Positions 23,303-37,033 of a stretch of DNA of 64,000 nucleotides are shown here, one piece after another (positions within the stretch are counted from its first letter, which is position 1; each line of letters opens with the position of its first letter). Origin of the DNA: Megamerina dolium (Eukaryota; Arthropoda; Insecta; Diptera; Megamerinidae). The translations under genes and the position numbers were made by a program. The notes below the pieces were generated by a model. It saw nothing but the letters and a program-made list of their open reading frames with translations, did no database searches and was not told the origin of the DNA. The stretch covers positions 67,274,407-67,338,406 of the forward strand of contig OY978525.1 in assembly GCA_963854835.1 (NCBI GenBank). Direction: 5' to 3'.

Positions 23303-23667
23303 AAAAATAAATAAATAAATATGTGGCACTTAAAGCCTCAAAGGGCTCATTGGCCGAGCTTCTCTTCCATTACTGTTGTGCGTCTTAAATTTGGACAGTA
23401 TTAGAAGGGACCTACTTATTTTAGCCGGTTCCGAACGGCAGAACACTTGTGACATCACTTTTTCTGAGCTTTGTCACAGAGTTCTTTTAGAAGCTTTTTC
23501 ATGGCAAGTTGTTACTGTCGGATGAATTGCCAATTGCTTGCCGACATGAGGGTACCATTTGAAAGAAAAATCTTTTCGATATTAAATTTGTTATGCATCA
23601 GCCGGGGATTGAACCCACGACCTACAGATCAGAAGGCGAACACACTAACCACTGAGCTACGGCACCC
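23303..23667 (-). mobile_element. tRNA-derived SINE, copy 1
   Basis: The minus-strand head GGGTGCCGTAGCTCAGTGG carries an A box, and GGGTTCAATCCCCGGCTGAT carries a B box, at tRNA-like spacing. The body runs through GGTCCCTTCTAATACTGTCC and ends GGCTTTAAGTGCCACATATT with an (ATTT)n tail. The 14-bp duplication AATATATCCTCATA flanks it exactly (23289-23302 and 23668-23681). It is dependent on a LINE for movement; the partner is not identified. Confidence 0.93.
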
Positions 23668-23681
23668 AATATATCCTCATA

Positions 23682-23963
23682 TCAACCTAAAATCTACAAT
23701 CCACAGTCGACAATCGATTCACACCACATGTGCGTATGTACCCATTGTGTGAGAACTTTTTCATATTCACACACATGAGTAGTCTACATGATTTTAGTTA
23801 TCATGGTATGTGTAAACATTCTTGATATATTTACGTAAGTGCAGAACTAAGAGCTTTATCACACCCAACTGCAACTCAGTTGGCTCAATGTTCTGGCAGT
23901 CCATAATTATAAGAAATATTGATATGGATTTTTTATTGATATGGATTGTGTATTTCACAACTA
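23682..23963. other. Short spacer, nothing recognised
   Basis: Less than 300 bp between the SINE and the rosa element; no feature supported. Confidence 0.5.
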
Positions 23964-25268
23964 AAGGGTTAACCATTTCGCGGTTTCAAAAGTATAGGGC
24001 TAGAATTCGACATCTGTCAAACTGAGTTGTTAAAACAATTTCTTTCTTTTTCAGTTCAAAGTCTGACATTTGCGAAAATGGATCGCTTAACTATCGCACA
24101 ACGCATTAAAATTGTAAAAACCTACTACAAAAATGGTGATTCTGCCACAGCCACATATCGTGCTTTAAGAGGAGATTATGGTTTACATAATCGTCCAACT
24201 ACGCAAGCAATTGGCAAAATTGTGAATAAATATGAAGAGACTGGATCGGTTACAGATATTGTAAGGCCTGTGCATCATCGTTTCGCTCGTACCACCGAAA
24301 TTATCGCTGCTGTAAGTGAAAGTGTTGCCGAAGACCCGAATGTGTCGATTCCTCGTCGTTCTCAGGAATTAGGACTGTCTTACGGCACATTATGGCGTAT
24401 TTTGCATTTGGATTTACATCTACATCCATATAAAATCCAGCTCACATAACAACTGAAGCCAGCTGACCATTCATAACGTCGTAGATACGTCGAATGGGTG
24501 CTTGAACAACAGGCGGTGGACGGCGATTTTTCGAACAAAATTTTCTTCAGCGACGAAGCACATTTCTCATCCGGTGGGTATGTTAACAAACAAAATTGTC
24601 GTATTTGGGGTTCTGAGAATCCTCAAGTAATTGAAGAGAGGCCACTACATCCACAAAAAGTCACTGCTTGGTACGCTCTTTGGTCCGGAGGTGTGATTGA
24701 ACCTTACTTCTTCGAAAACGACGATGGAACGACTGTCACCGTCAATTCGGAGCGTTTGGTCATATGATAACCGACTTTTTTTTGTCTGCTATTGAAGAAT
24801 ACGACTTAGAGAATATGTGGTTTCAACAAGACGGTGCCACATGCCACACAACTCGAGCGAATATGTCTTTATTGCAAGAGAAATTTTCTGGCCGAGAAAT
24901 TTCTCGTCGTGGCGATATCAAGTGGCCACCAAGATCATGCGATTTGACACCGCTTTACATTTTTTTTGTGGGGCTACGCGAAATACCGTATTTATGCAGA
25001 TAAACCTTTAACTCCTGAGCACCTAAAAACCAACATTCGTCACGTTATGGCTGAGATACCGCCCAATATGTGTCAAAAAGTGGTCGAAAATTACCTCAAA
25101 AGAATCGATGCTTGCAACAATTCGCGTGGTGGTCATTTAAATGATGTAGTATTTCACACATAATGTCAACGTTCAAACTTTATAATAAAAAAGAAATATC
25201 ATGATAAAAAATATTTTATATGTGTTTTATTTACATTTACTTTTGAAACCGCAAAATGGATAACTCTT
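23964..25268 (+). mobile_element. rosa-type (DD41D) Tc1/mariner element
   Basis: Terminal inverted repeats AAGGGTTAACCATTTCGCGG (left) and AAGAGTTATCCATTTTGCGG (right, reverse complement) continue into TTTCAAAAGTA on both sides. TA dinucleotides flank both ends (23962-23963 and 25269-25270). Length is 1305 bp, with one transposase gene. The distance between the second and third catalytic positions is 41 residues, which defines the rosa group, first described in tephritid flies. Stops and frameshifts make it inactive. Confidence 0.9.
24078..25163 (+). pseudogene. rosa-type transposase
   Basis: Starts MDRLTIAQRIKIVKTYYKNG, a helix-turn-helix DNA-binding part. An earlier in-frame ATG at 24027 would only add unconserved residues. 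Two CAA-to-TAA-type stops lie at 24447-24449 and 24474-24476. Core motifs follow: FFSDEAHFSSGG (first Asp), WFQQDGATCHTT (second Asp) and CDLTPLYIFF, where the third catalytic Asp appears to be Tyr. Frame changes lie near 24760 and 24965. The C-terminus is GGHLNDVVFHT. The enzyme would cut and paste at TA targets. Confidence 0.9.
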
Positions 25269-25379
25269 TATAAGCAATATTGTATGTGTATGGATAAATA
25301 TGTATTTCACAATTTCAAGAAATATGTCGAGACTCAAAATATGCATATGTGCATATTTCATATTTTGGCCCAATTTGCA

Positions 25380-26280
25380 AACATCGCCAGCAGCAAGAAC
25401 AATCGGTTTGTGTGGGACGAGGAACAACAGAAAGCATTCGAACTGCTGAAAGAAGACCTCTGTTCAGTACCAGTATTAGCGTATCCAGTACCTGGTCTAA
25501 CGTATGTGTTGGGCACAGATGTGAGTGGCTGGTGTGCTCTCTCAGATCATAGATGGACAAGAAAAAGTAATAGCATAAAAAATAAAAAATAAAATAAATA
25601 TGTGGCACTTAAAGCCCCAAAGGGCTCATTGGCGGAGCTCCTCTTCCATTACTGTTGTGCGTCTTAAATTTGGACAGTATTAGAAGGGACCTACTTATTT
25701 TAGCCGGTTCCGAACGGCAGAATACTTGTGACATCACTTTTTCTGAGCTTTGTCACAGAGTTCTTTTAGAAGCTTTTTCATGGCAAGTTGTTACTGTCGG
25801 AAGAATTGCCAATTGCTTGCCGACAGGTGGGTACCATTCGAAAGAAAAATCTTATCGATATTAAATTTGTTATGCATCAGCCGGCGATTGAACCACGACC
25901 TACAGATAAGAAGGCGAACACACTAACCGCTGAGCTACGGCACCCACCTAAAGTAATAGCATACTATAGTAAAATCCTGTCGAAACCAGAAAGAAACTAC
26001 TGTGTACTACTACTAATGTAAAGTATTTCGATAAATACTTGTACAGTCAGTCATTTCGTCTACTAACTGATCACGCAGCGCTAAGGTGGTTATTACAATT
26101 TAAAAATCCAGAAGGACAATTGACGCACTGGATTGAACGGCTGCAGAGTTATGACCTTACAATCGAGCATTGTAAAGAAGGTCATCATGGTAATGACGAT
26201 GCTTTATCTCATCGTCCTTGCAAAATGGAATGTAAACATTGTTCTCGAGTAGCAAGCAAGGAGCTCATTGTCGACATATG
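25380..26280 (+). pseudogene. Gypsy family C RNase H, interrupted by SINE
   Basis: NRFVWDEEQQKAFELLKEDL and VPVLAYPVPG are followed by a degenerate LGTDVSGWCALS (the corresponding copy at 38.7 kb reads LDTDASGYGIGGVLS). The frame breaks at the SINE and resumes after it with KVIAYYSKILSKPERNY, then RLLTDHAALRWLLQFKNPEG and WIERLQSYDLTIEHCKEGHH. Removing the SINE plus one 14-bp duplication restores continuity with the related copy. Several frameshifts are independent of the SINE. Confidence 0.85.
25578..25949 (-). mobile_element. tRNA-derived SINE, copy 2, inside gypsy RNase H
   Basis: Same family as the copy at 23303. The 14-bp target duplication AAAGTAATAGCATA occurs at 25564-25577 and 25950-25963. 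The A-rich tail, complement of (TTTTATT)n, faces the left duplication, as target-primed insertion predicts. The B box region is GGTTCAATCGCC here, one base off the consensus. Confidence 0.95.
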
Positions 26281-26649
26281 ACTTAGGAATATCTTGGACC
26301 ACCCAACGAGTGCAAGAAGATTTGTGGAACGACCCAGATCTGTCAAAGATCATAAAATACAAGAAGAAGAAGAAGATTAGCAAGAAAGGCTAATGAGAGT
26401 CCAATAGCAAAGGCATACTGGGCCAAATGGCAAAGCCTGCACTTGAGAGATGGATGTACATTCTGAGCATGGGAAAGTGAAAAAATGATTAATGATCTTC
26501 TAGTGGTACCGAAGACAAGCATAAACGAAGTGATAGCTGAGTATCACAATGTTGTAAGGTCGAATGTAAAGTAAGGTCAAAATTTCGAATCAGTTATATT
26601 TCAATATATGTGCCGTATGTTGGGTATATACAAAACACGTGCAACACCT

Positions 26650-27200
26650 TTGTATTCATAATCCGATGGAATGGTAGGACATTTTAACCGCACCTTGGAG
26701 GAATATCTGAGAAAAGTCGTAGACAAATACCAAAAAGACTGGCATGAACATATACCAATGTTTCCCATGGCATATCGATACTCACAACATGATACGACGG
26801 CGACTACACCAGCAATGGCAATTTTTGGAAACAAGTTAAGACTGCCAGGTGATTTAAAATTTGGTGTCGCAACACAAACCAATTCAACCGAAGGTAATTA
26901 CACAAGCGAAAAGCGGGAACAGTTGGATGAAGTACATCAGTTCATCATAGACCGGTCGCAGATGATAAGCGATAAGATGAAGACCAGGTATGACTTGAAA
27001 GCAAATTTAAAGGGTTCTACGAAGGACAGATTGTGATGCTTTATAATCCACAGAGAAATAAAGGCCTGTCCCCAAAACTACACACTAATTGGGAAGAACC
27101 ATACGAGATCATTACGAAAATTAATGGCATGGTGTATCGTATTCAACGTACCTGGAATAAAAGGGCCACATCAAGGGGAAGCATAGAAAGGTTAAAAGGA
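26650..27200 (+). pseudogene. Gypsy family C integrase, C-terminal half
   Basis: Begins with the core block around the catalytic Glu, GHFNRTLEEYLRKVVDKYQK, where the copy at 37.5 kb has VERFNRTLEEYL; the catalytic Glu position is altered here (MVGHF). It continues with HIPMFPMAYRYSQHDTTATT, a frame change near 27030 and NKGLSPKLHTNWEEPYEI, the chromodomain-free C-terminal part. It ends at a purine-rich stretch AAAAGGAGGGCAG just before the LTR. Confidence 0.85.
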
Positions 27201-27206
27201 GGGCAG

Positions 27207-27558
27207 TGTGACGGTTATCAATGGTTATTCTTCACTAATTGAGAATAGCACGAATAATAATTGCATCGAAACGAATGTCAATAAAAAGGAATAGTAGACA
27301 ACCAACGAGAAAGAAAGAGAAGAAATTAGATTATGATAAAGGAAGTTTCTAAGGTGTTGTCGAGTTGTTGACGATAAGAATTTAATGTTGCAAGTACATT
27401 AAAGAGTAATTGTAAATAGAAGTATTGATTAAATAAATTGTTGTTGGACATAGATACTACAAAATAAGTGTTGCAATTATTATTTACAGAATACAATGTT
27501 TGAACAAGGTTGGTGTGAGTAGATTTAAATAAATAAAAAAACAACAAAAAACGTAACA
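27207..27558 (+). repeat. Gypsy family C 3-prime LTR
   Basis: Begins TGTGACG and ends CGTAACA, short imperfect inverted ends, directly after the purine tract. It is 352 bp and aligns with 17345-17650 and with the split LTR at 34829-34928 plus 36793-37033. Confidence 0.8.
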
Positions 27559-28873
<1,315 letters not shown>

Positions 28874-28881
28874 CATATATA

Positions 28882-28965
<84 letters not shown>
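28874..28965. repeat. (TA)n array
   Basis: About 90 bp of TA repeats between SINE copy 3 and the mariner remnant. Confidence 0.95.
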
Positions 28966-28967
<2 letters not shown>

Positions 28968-30070
28968 GGGTGTAATTTGGTCGGCCCTACCCGACTGTAA
29001 GGTAATTTTTTAATGTAATATAATGTAATATATAAGGTCTAATAAAAATAAATCCATTATTTTTGCATTAAATTGAAGCTTTATTTAGCATAGTTAGAAT
29101 GATCCGATTTAGGTAAAATATGCACCGTTTTGTTCGATAACTTGTTGCCATTTTAAAGGTAATTTCCTAATGCCACTCTCATAGAAACCCTCGTCCTTAT
29201 GGGCAAAAAACTGGGTCAGTATATTTTCACAAGCTTCTCTTCTGGCGAATTTTTCACCAGCAAAATAATTCGCCATAGACAGGAACAGGTAGTAATTACT
29301 TGGTGCCAGGTCAAGACTATGAGGTGGATGCACAAGAACCTCCCAACCAAGCTACCAGACATTCTGGAGAGTCACTATCGATGTGTGTGGCCTGGCGTTT
29401 TCCTGATGGAGCACAATTCCTCTCCTATTGGCCAAAGCTGGCAGCTTCTGGGCGATTTCTTCCCGCAGACGGTCCAATTCTTGACACAGGTCCGAATTAA
29501 GAGTTTGACCGTAGGGGAGCAGCTCATAGTAGCTCACTGGCAATCCCACCAAACACATAGCAAAACCTTCCTGACCGTCAATCCTGGCTTAGCCACCGTG
29601 TGCGCCGGCTCACAGCGATTCGACCACGACCGTTTTCGCTTGACGTCGTCGTAAGAGACCCACTTTTCATCACCAGTAACCATCCGCTTCAGAAATTGAT
29701 CGATTTTGTTACGATTCAGCAGCGATTCGCAGATGGAAATTCGGTCAATCTGTGTTTTTTACGTTATCTCGTGTGGCACCCATACATCGAGCTTCTTTTT
29801 GTATTCAGCCTTATTTAAATACAAACAGTGCTTACATGACGGTCATACTCGACGAATTATATTATTTTATCGATATTTTTCACAATTGGCCTTCCAGAGC
29901 GTTGTGCATCTATGACATCAAAATTAGCGGAAAGGAATCGACGAAACCAAAATTGCACATGATTGTCTGTTACAGTATCAGGACCATAAATACTGTTCAC
30001 TTTTGCAGCCATCTGGCTTGCGTTTTGGCCTTTATCGGATAAAAATTGTAAAATATTGCGCATTTTCCCT
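28966..30070 (-). mobile_element. mariner (DD34D) remnant, copy 1
   Basis: Minus-strand mariner transposase from the N-terminus at about 30063 to the C-terminus at 29109. The terminal repeats are not clear: the left edge starts near GCAGGGTGTAATTTGG and the right edge is undefined. A second copy lies at 39780-40770. Both are decayed. Confidence 0.8.
29109..30063 (-). pseudogene. mariner transposase, catalytic residues lost
   Basis: N-terminal block MRNILQFLSDKGQNASQMAA, with DTVTDNHVQFWFRRFLSANF and SGRPIVKNIDK, is the paired helix-turn-helix DNA-binding part. In the core, HQENARPHTS should be HQDN (second Asp is Glu) and LAPSNYYLF should be PSDYYLF (third Asp is Asn). The spacing is 34 residues, as in DD34D mariners. 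An in-frame TAG lies between them and frameshifts occur upstream. The C-terminus is LPLKWQQVIEQNGAYFT. Confidence 0.85.
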
Positions 30071-30139
30071 TTGACGCGTGCTCAAATAATTCTGAGTCAA
30101 GTAATCACAAAACTGCCTGAAAAGTTTATTTAGTACAGT

Positions 30140-30245
30140 TATTGTGAGGGAGTATTATTACCGGTGGGCCTTTCCCGTCGGTTTTATGTCCAGTTGGTGG
30201 AAATACGATCCTGCCGCTGTTGCTGTTACTGCTATGGCTAAAAAA
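30140..30245 (-). repeat. Dispersed repeat R, copy 2
   Basis: GGTGGGCCTTTCCCGTCGGT, then CCAGTTGGTGGAAATACGAT and CCTGCCGCTGTTGCTGTTAC match 63257-63318 almost exactly. The copy at 3773 is more distant. Identity of the parent element is unknown. Confidence 0.8.
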
Positions 30246-30881
30246 TCACACACGCTAGCACACTTCTTTTATTCTTTGCTGTTTCCTTTCGTTTTGTCAC
30301 TGAAGTCAATTAAGTTTAGTTTGATTTTAATTGTTTTATTTTCTATTTTTACTTATTTTTAGTTGACAATAATATCGTTTATTATGTTATAGTTTTGTAT
30401 TTAGAATTTACGTGGGTTTGGTTTAATTTTAGGTTTTAATTTATATGGGAAAAAAGTGAGATGGCGCGCACTGCACTGTGTATTAAGCTCCAATCAAAAA
30501 TGATAATAACTGATAAGAAAATATTACATTTGAGCCAAAAAAAAATAAATAAAAATGCAAAAGCAAATAGAGACAGAGGGGGAGAGCGAGAATGAAAGAA
30601 AAAAAAATGAAAAATAAAAAAGAGCGAGAGAGTGGAAGAAAAGAAATGTGAATACAATACAACGTCAGTGTTGCGCCTTCACTCTGGCGTAGACATTCCG
30701 CCCTCCTTGCAGGAACCTTGCAATGGAGACGCAAAGCCTACACCAAACAGAGAAAGGGAAAATATAGTAAATTTAAAATAACCCGAAATTAATAACAATG
30801 TTAAAAGTACTAAATACAAATGTAAATTAAAACAAATTCAGGGAACTTAAAATAGCATTAAGAATAATAGTAATAAGTAAG
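30246..30881. other. AT-rich DNA with purine-rich strand
   Basis: Contains a strongly purine-biased stretch at about 30555-30650 (AGAG, GAGAGCGAG and AAAAAT units) and a G/C-richer patch at 30660-30750. No coding region is supported; frames on the opposite strand of the purine tract are Ser/Phe/Leu-rich by composition only. Confidence 0.5.
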
Positions 30882-31230
30882 TGGGTGCCATAGCTCAGTT
30901 GTTAGTGTGTTGGCCTTCTGATCTGCAAGTCGTGGTTCAATCCCCGGCTGATGAATAACAAATTTAATATCGAAAAGATTTTTCTTTCGAACGGTACCCA
31001 CCTATCGGCAAGCAATTGGCAATTCTTCCGACAGTAACGACTTGCCAAGAAAAAGCTTATAAAAGAACTTTGTGACAAAGCTCAGAAAAAGTGATGTCAC
31101 AAGGGTTCTGCCGTTCGGAACCGGCTAAAATAAGTAGGTCCCTTTTAATACTGGCCAAATTTTAACACGCACAACAGTAATGGAAGAGAAGCTCGGCCAA
31201 TGAGCCCTTCGGGGCTTTAGCGCCACACAT
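30882..31230 (+). mobile_element. tRNA-derived SINE, copy 4
   Basis: Plus-strand copy: head GGGTGCCATAGCTCAGTTG, B box GGTTCAATCCCCGGCTGAT, body through CCGTTCGGAACCGGCTAAAA and end GGGGCTTTAGCGCCACACAT. It has more point differences than the other copies. Its 3-prime end meets the mariner derivative at 31240. No target duplication could be identified. Confidence 0.92.
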
Positions 31231-31239
31231 ACCTGATGT

Positions 31240-31790
31240 ACAAGCTTAAATCCTCTGATTTTCCGAAAAAAAAACAAATTTTTTTCATAGAACCTTCCCC
31301 ATGGATCGTAAACGTATCGAAATGGCTTGTAGAGTACCACCTAACTGTCCGGCAAGCATTTTTGCGATTGGGTGTCGTCCTCATCCAAAAGAGCCTGCAA
31401 ATCATGGTCCTCAACTTTTCTAGGTCTATTCTCACGCTTCTTATCACTCAATTCAAAATGGCCTTCTTTGACCCGACGAAACCAGTCTCTGCAAGTGTTT
31501 TCCGATATCGCACTGTCACTATAAGCCTCCACAAGCATTCGATGCGACTCAGCAGCAGATTTCTTCAAATTGAAGCAAAAGAGTAGAGCTTCCCGCCTAT
31601 ACTCTTTTTCTGTCACAAAACTAGGCATGATTATAAGAGGAAAAATGTATGTTGTTGTATGAAATCACTGATGAGGTTTACTAATTGATGTAAACAGATG
31701 CCGAACTCATGAAAAAAAGGATGCACAGTCGATAATAGCTCAATACGTTCACTAACGCCAGCTACGAGCAAACAGCGGATTTAAGCTTGT
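31240..31790 (-). mobile_element. Internally deleted mariner element
   Basis: Inverted ends ACAAGCTTAAATCC occur at 31240 and, as reverse complement, ending at 31790. TA follows on the right, but the left flank is TGT, so the duplication is imperfect. The 551-bp element keeps a mariner N-terminus (31628-31341) and loses the catalytic core; a tail with FYEKNLFFFRKIRGFK remains near the left end. The TIR and protein differ from the other mariner copies in the window. Confidence 0.8.
31341..31628 (-). pseudogene. mariner transposase N-terminal domain only
   Basis: A 95-codon frame: REALLFCFNLKKSAAESHRM, EAYSDSAISENTCRDWFRRV, KEGHFELSDKKRENRPRKVE and HDLQALLDEDDTQSQK. This is the complete DNA-binding half of a mariner transposase (two helix-turn-helix motifs), ending at a stop just before the catalytic domain. 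Such a piece could in principle still bind the element ends, but expression is not shown. Confidence 0.85.
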
Positions 31791-31796
31791 ATACCT

Positions 31797-34023
<2,227 letters not shown>

Positions 34024-34619
34024 GTTACTTACTTACTTATGTGGCCATAACAACCGAATATCTATTTAGGCCGAAAATAACATGCTTCGCCAGCCATCTC
34101 TGTTCTTCGCTAGCTGGCGCCAGTTTGAAATTCCAAGCCGTCAGGTTCTCCAGTGCTTGGTCCTTCCACCGGCGGTTAGGTCTTCCTCTTCTGCGTCGTC
34201 CTCCAGCGGGTTCCGAATATAACACCTTCTTAGCTGGAGCGTGTTCTTCCATTCGCTCGACATGACCTAGCCAGCGCAGCCGCTGGATTTTGATGCGCTT
34301 TACTATGTCAATATCGGCATACAGCTCGTAAAGCTCAAGGTTATACCTTATTCGGTACTCCCCACCAACGCAAATAGGTCCAAAGATCTTGCGTAGGACA
34401 TTTCTCTCGAAAACTACAAACATTCGCTCATCCGAGGTGGAAATTGTCCAGGCTTCAGCGCCATATGTTAGGACAGGCATGATGAGAGACTTGTAGAGTG
34501 TAGTTTTCGTTCTTCGAGAGAGGGCTCGACTTCTCAATTGCTTACTCAGCCCAAAGTAACACCTGTTAGCAAGAGTTATCGTACGCATGATCGCCAAGCT
34601 GACGTCATTACTGCTGTTA
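34024..34619 (-). mobile_element. RTE-type element, 3-prime fragment
   Basis: Minus-strand copy of the last ~600 bp of the RTE element, 5-prime truncated at a TA array. Its 3-prime end is CATAAGTAAGTAAGTAAC, a short tandem-repeat tail shared with the 63.3-kb copy (and in shorter form with 49.56 kb). Such tails, rather than poly(A), are typical of RTE elements. Confidence 0.88.
34039..34597 (-). pseudogene. RTE reverse transcriptase C-terminus
   Basis: A single open frame of 186 codons: [60 protein letters not shown] and [15 protein letters not shown]. This is the conserved region after the RT domain. The end ([14 protein letters not shown]) differs from the 49.6-kb copy ([18 protein letters not shown]), showing a frameshift near the C-terminus. 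Enzymatic core absent. Confidence 0.85.
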
Positions 34620-34928
<309 letters not shown>

Positions 34929-34945
34929 ACAGTATTCTACACTTT

Positions 34946-35055
34946 TGGTGCTTATAAGCGAGGGTGCTTATATCTAAATCCCGCTTATATGCACTGACAG
35001 TGCTTATATCGAAATCCCGCTTATAAGCACTGACGGCGCTTATATCGAAATCTAA
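34946..35055. repeat. Sub-terminal repeats of the Tigger-like element
   Basis: GTGCTTATAAGCG, GTGCTTATATC, CCCGCTTATATGCACTGACA and CCCGCTTATAAGCACTGACG recur with about 40-bp spacing. Similar words occur near the other end (36600-36690). They may be transposase binding sites. Confidence 0.6.
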
Positions 35056-35402
35056 AGTTATACGCATTTAGCCAAAGAAACAAATACTACTAGTAATGAA
35101 TAAAAAGCTTCCATTTTTAAATAAGAATTCATTTATTTAATAAGTAAATACATGCAATTAAATTCAAGTAAACAGATATAAATTAACAGTTTTACTGATT
35201 TTAAAGTACATTTATAATTATGTATGCAAATACAGACTTAGGTTAAACAAAAAGAAAAAAATACATAGGTACATATATATATGTGCGATAATATTCAATT
35301 GCACTGAGATCTTTTAACAGTTGTACTGATATTTGATATTTGGTCCATTAATTGGTTTTTACATACGAATATAAAAATTAAAAGTTTTACAAAAAAGGTG
35401 CT

Positions 35403-36437
35403 TCATTTTTCAGATGGATTAAGGAAATCTGTTATTTTTGATTGATAGCATGAAGCCTGCTTGAAAAAGTGTTGCTCAATGTTGTCTATTTCGAGCATAA
35501 ACTTATTGGTTGCTTCTAGAGCTCTGCGGATAATATCAATAGATTGATCAAGAGGTTGCACAATTGATGTTGTATTAGCTGGAAGATAATGGAGCTCCAC
35601 ATTCTGTAAAGGCACTAACTTATGAGGCGCGGCATTGTCAACAAATAAAATGACCTTTCTATTTTCGTTTTGCATCTCTTTATCAAAAGATGTCAATATA
35701 GAACTCTATATATTTTGCGTCATCCAAGCATTGCTTTGCGAAAAATATTGCACTGGTATTTTTCTATTTTTAAAACGCCTTGGATTTTTTGATTTACCAA
35801 TAACAAATGCTTTCTTGTAGTCTCCAGACGCATTGCATAAAAAACAAATCGTCAAATGATCTTTAGCTGTTTTAAAGCCATGCGCCGTGTTGTTAGCTCT
35901 GCACAAAGTTGCGTTAGGTAGTGCCTTGAACAACAAGCCGGTTTCGTCAGCGTTGAATATGTCATTTGTGCTGTAATCTTTTAACAAGCGAGGTAGCATA
36001 TTTAAAAAATCGTTTGCAGCTTCTACATTGGCTGATGCACTTTCGCCATGTAGTTTCTTCACTGAGATGCCTTGTCGTTTTTGCCAGCGCCATAGCCAGC
36101 CGGCACTGGCATTGAAATCTGTATTTATTTTAAGAGACAATTGCTTCGCTTTTTCCAAAAGCATGTTTCCTGAAATAACGGCCCCAGACGCACGCATTTG
36201 ATTAAACCAAATTGTCACTGCTCGATCAACCGCACTTGAATCGCTTGATCTGTTTCTTTTTCTATTTAAGTTTCCCGCACTAAAACTTGCCGATAAATTT
36301 TTCTTTTCGCGAATAATTCTATTAATAGTTGATCGCGAGCAACTATATTTTTTGCACAGCTCATTTTTTGATTTTGTTTCAAGTTCAGCGAGAACTTGCA
36401 CTTTTTGTCGGTACGATAATGTTGTTCGCGTGCTCAT
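35403..36437 (-). pseudogene. Tigger-like transposase with one TAG
   Basis: ATG at 36437. Residues 1-60 form a psq-type helix-turn-helix (YRQKVQVLAELETKSKNELC, SRSTINRIIREK). A CENP-B-type second DNA-binding part follows (VTIWFNQMRASGAVISGNML, GWLWRWQKRQGI). Catalytic core: FNADETGLLFKALP (first Asp), VILFVDNAAPH (second) and SIVQPLDQS (third), 29 residues from the second, as in Tigger. An in-frame TAG at 35706-35708 follows NAWMTQNI, where Trp is expected. After PLDQ the usual C-terminal region is shortened. One stop is the only break in the main frame. Confidence 0.88.
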
Positions 36438-36792
36438 TTTTCTTTTATTTTTTTAACATAGTAGGGATGTGAAGGTTATGGCAAGTGACGTAAAAATCGA
36501 TAATGTGTAGCTGCCACAGTGAACGGAAAATCGATGTACGGTCAAAAACTATACAATTTATTCATAAATGAATTCTTATGTACGACAAAAAAAAAATTCA
36601 TTGCTTATAAGCGGGAAGTTAGGCAATTTTTTGGAATTTTCAGTGCTAAAAAGCGGGGAATGCTTATAAGCGGGATGCTTATATCGTAATTTTGTGTATG
36701 TAGTTATATTAGGGAAACATTCTTACAATATTTTTTGTTGCATATAAAAGGGGAATTCTTATAGCCGGGGTGCATATATCCGGGGAATACTG

Positions 36793-37033
36793 TATATACA
36801 GCAACAATTTATTTAATAAATTCTATTTACAATCAACTCTGCTTACAATCAACTATCACTTTAATGTACTTGCAACTTTTGCCTCTGTATCGATGTTTGC
36901 GTAATCACGTTCGGGAATAGATTGATTCTCACTTGTCAACACTGGCTCTATTTATACTCCGTTGGGAACACCCAAGAATCTTCCTTTATCGAGATTCTTC
37001 TCTTTCTTTCTCGTCCCGAACAAGTTTTTTGTA
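36793..37033 (-). repeat. Gypsy family C LTR, proximal part with TATA box
   Basis: On the minus strand: GACGAGAAAGAAAGAGAAGA, AGTATAAATAGAGCC (TATA box), GTTGCAAGTACATTAAAG and TTATTAAATAAATTGTTGC. It ends where the Tigger element starts. Confidence 0.8.

Larger units (their letters stand above)
25300..27558 (+). mobile_element. Gypsy family C copy 2, 5-prime truncated
   Basis: Plus-strand remnant with RNase H (25380-26280, split by a SINE), a gap where most of the integrase N-terminus is gone, the integrase C-terminal half (26650-27200) and a 3-prime LTR (27207-27558). It is the same family as the minus-strand copy at 34829-39778. It is missing LTR, gag, protease and most of RT on the left. 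Confidence 0.85.
34930..36792 (-). mobile_element. Tigger-like (pogo group) transposon in gypsy LTR
   Basis: Ends CAGTATTCTACAC (left) and CAGTATTCCCCGG (right, reverse complement) flanked by TA on both sides. CAGT-type ends, TA duplication and a DDE_1 transposase place it in the pogo/Tigger group. Length is 1863 bp. The sub-terminal regions hold many copies of GCTTATAAGCG and GTGCTTATATC. It interrupts a gypsy LTR whose halves lie on either side. Confidence 0.9.

Noticed and set aside
30436..30734. Ser/Phe/Leu-rich frames that look like membrane proteins
   Set aside because: They are the complement of a purine-rich tract and reflect composition only.
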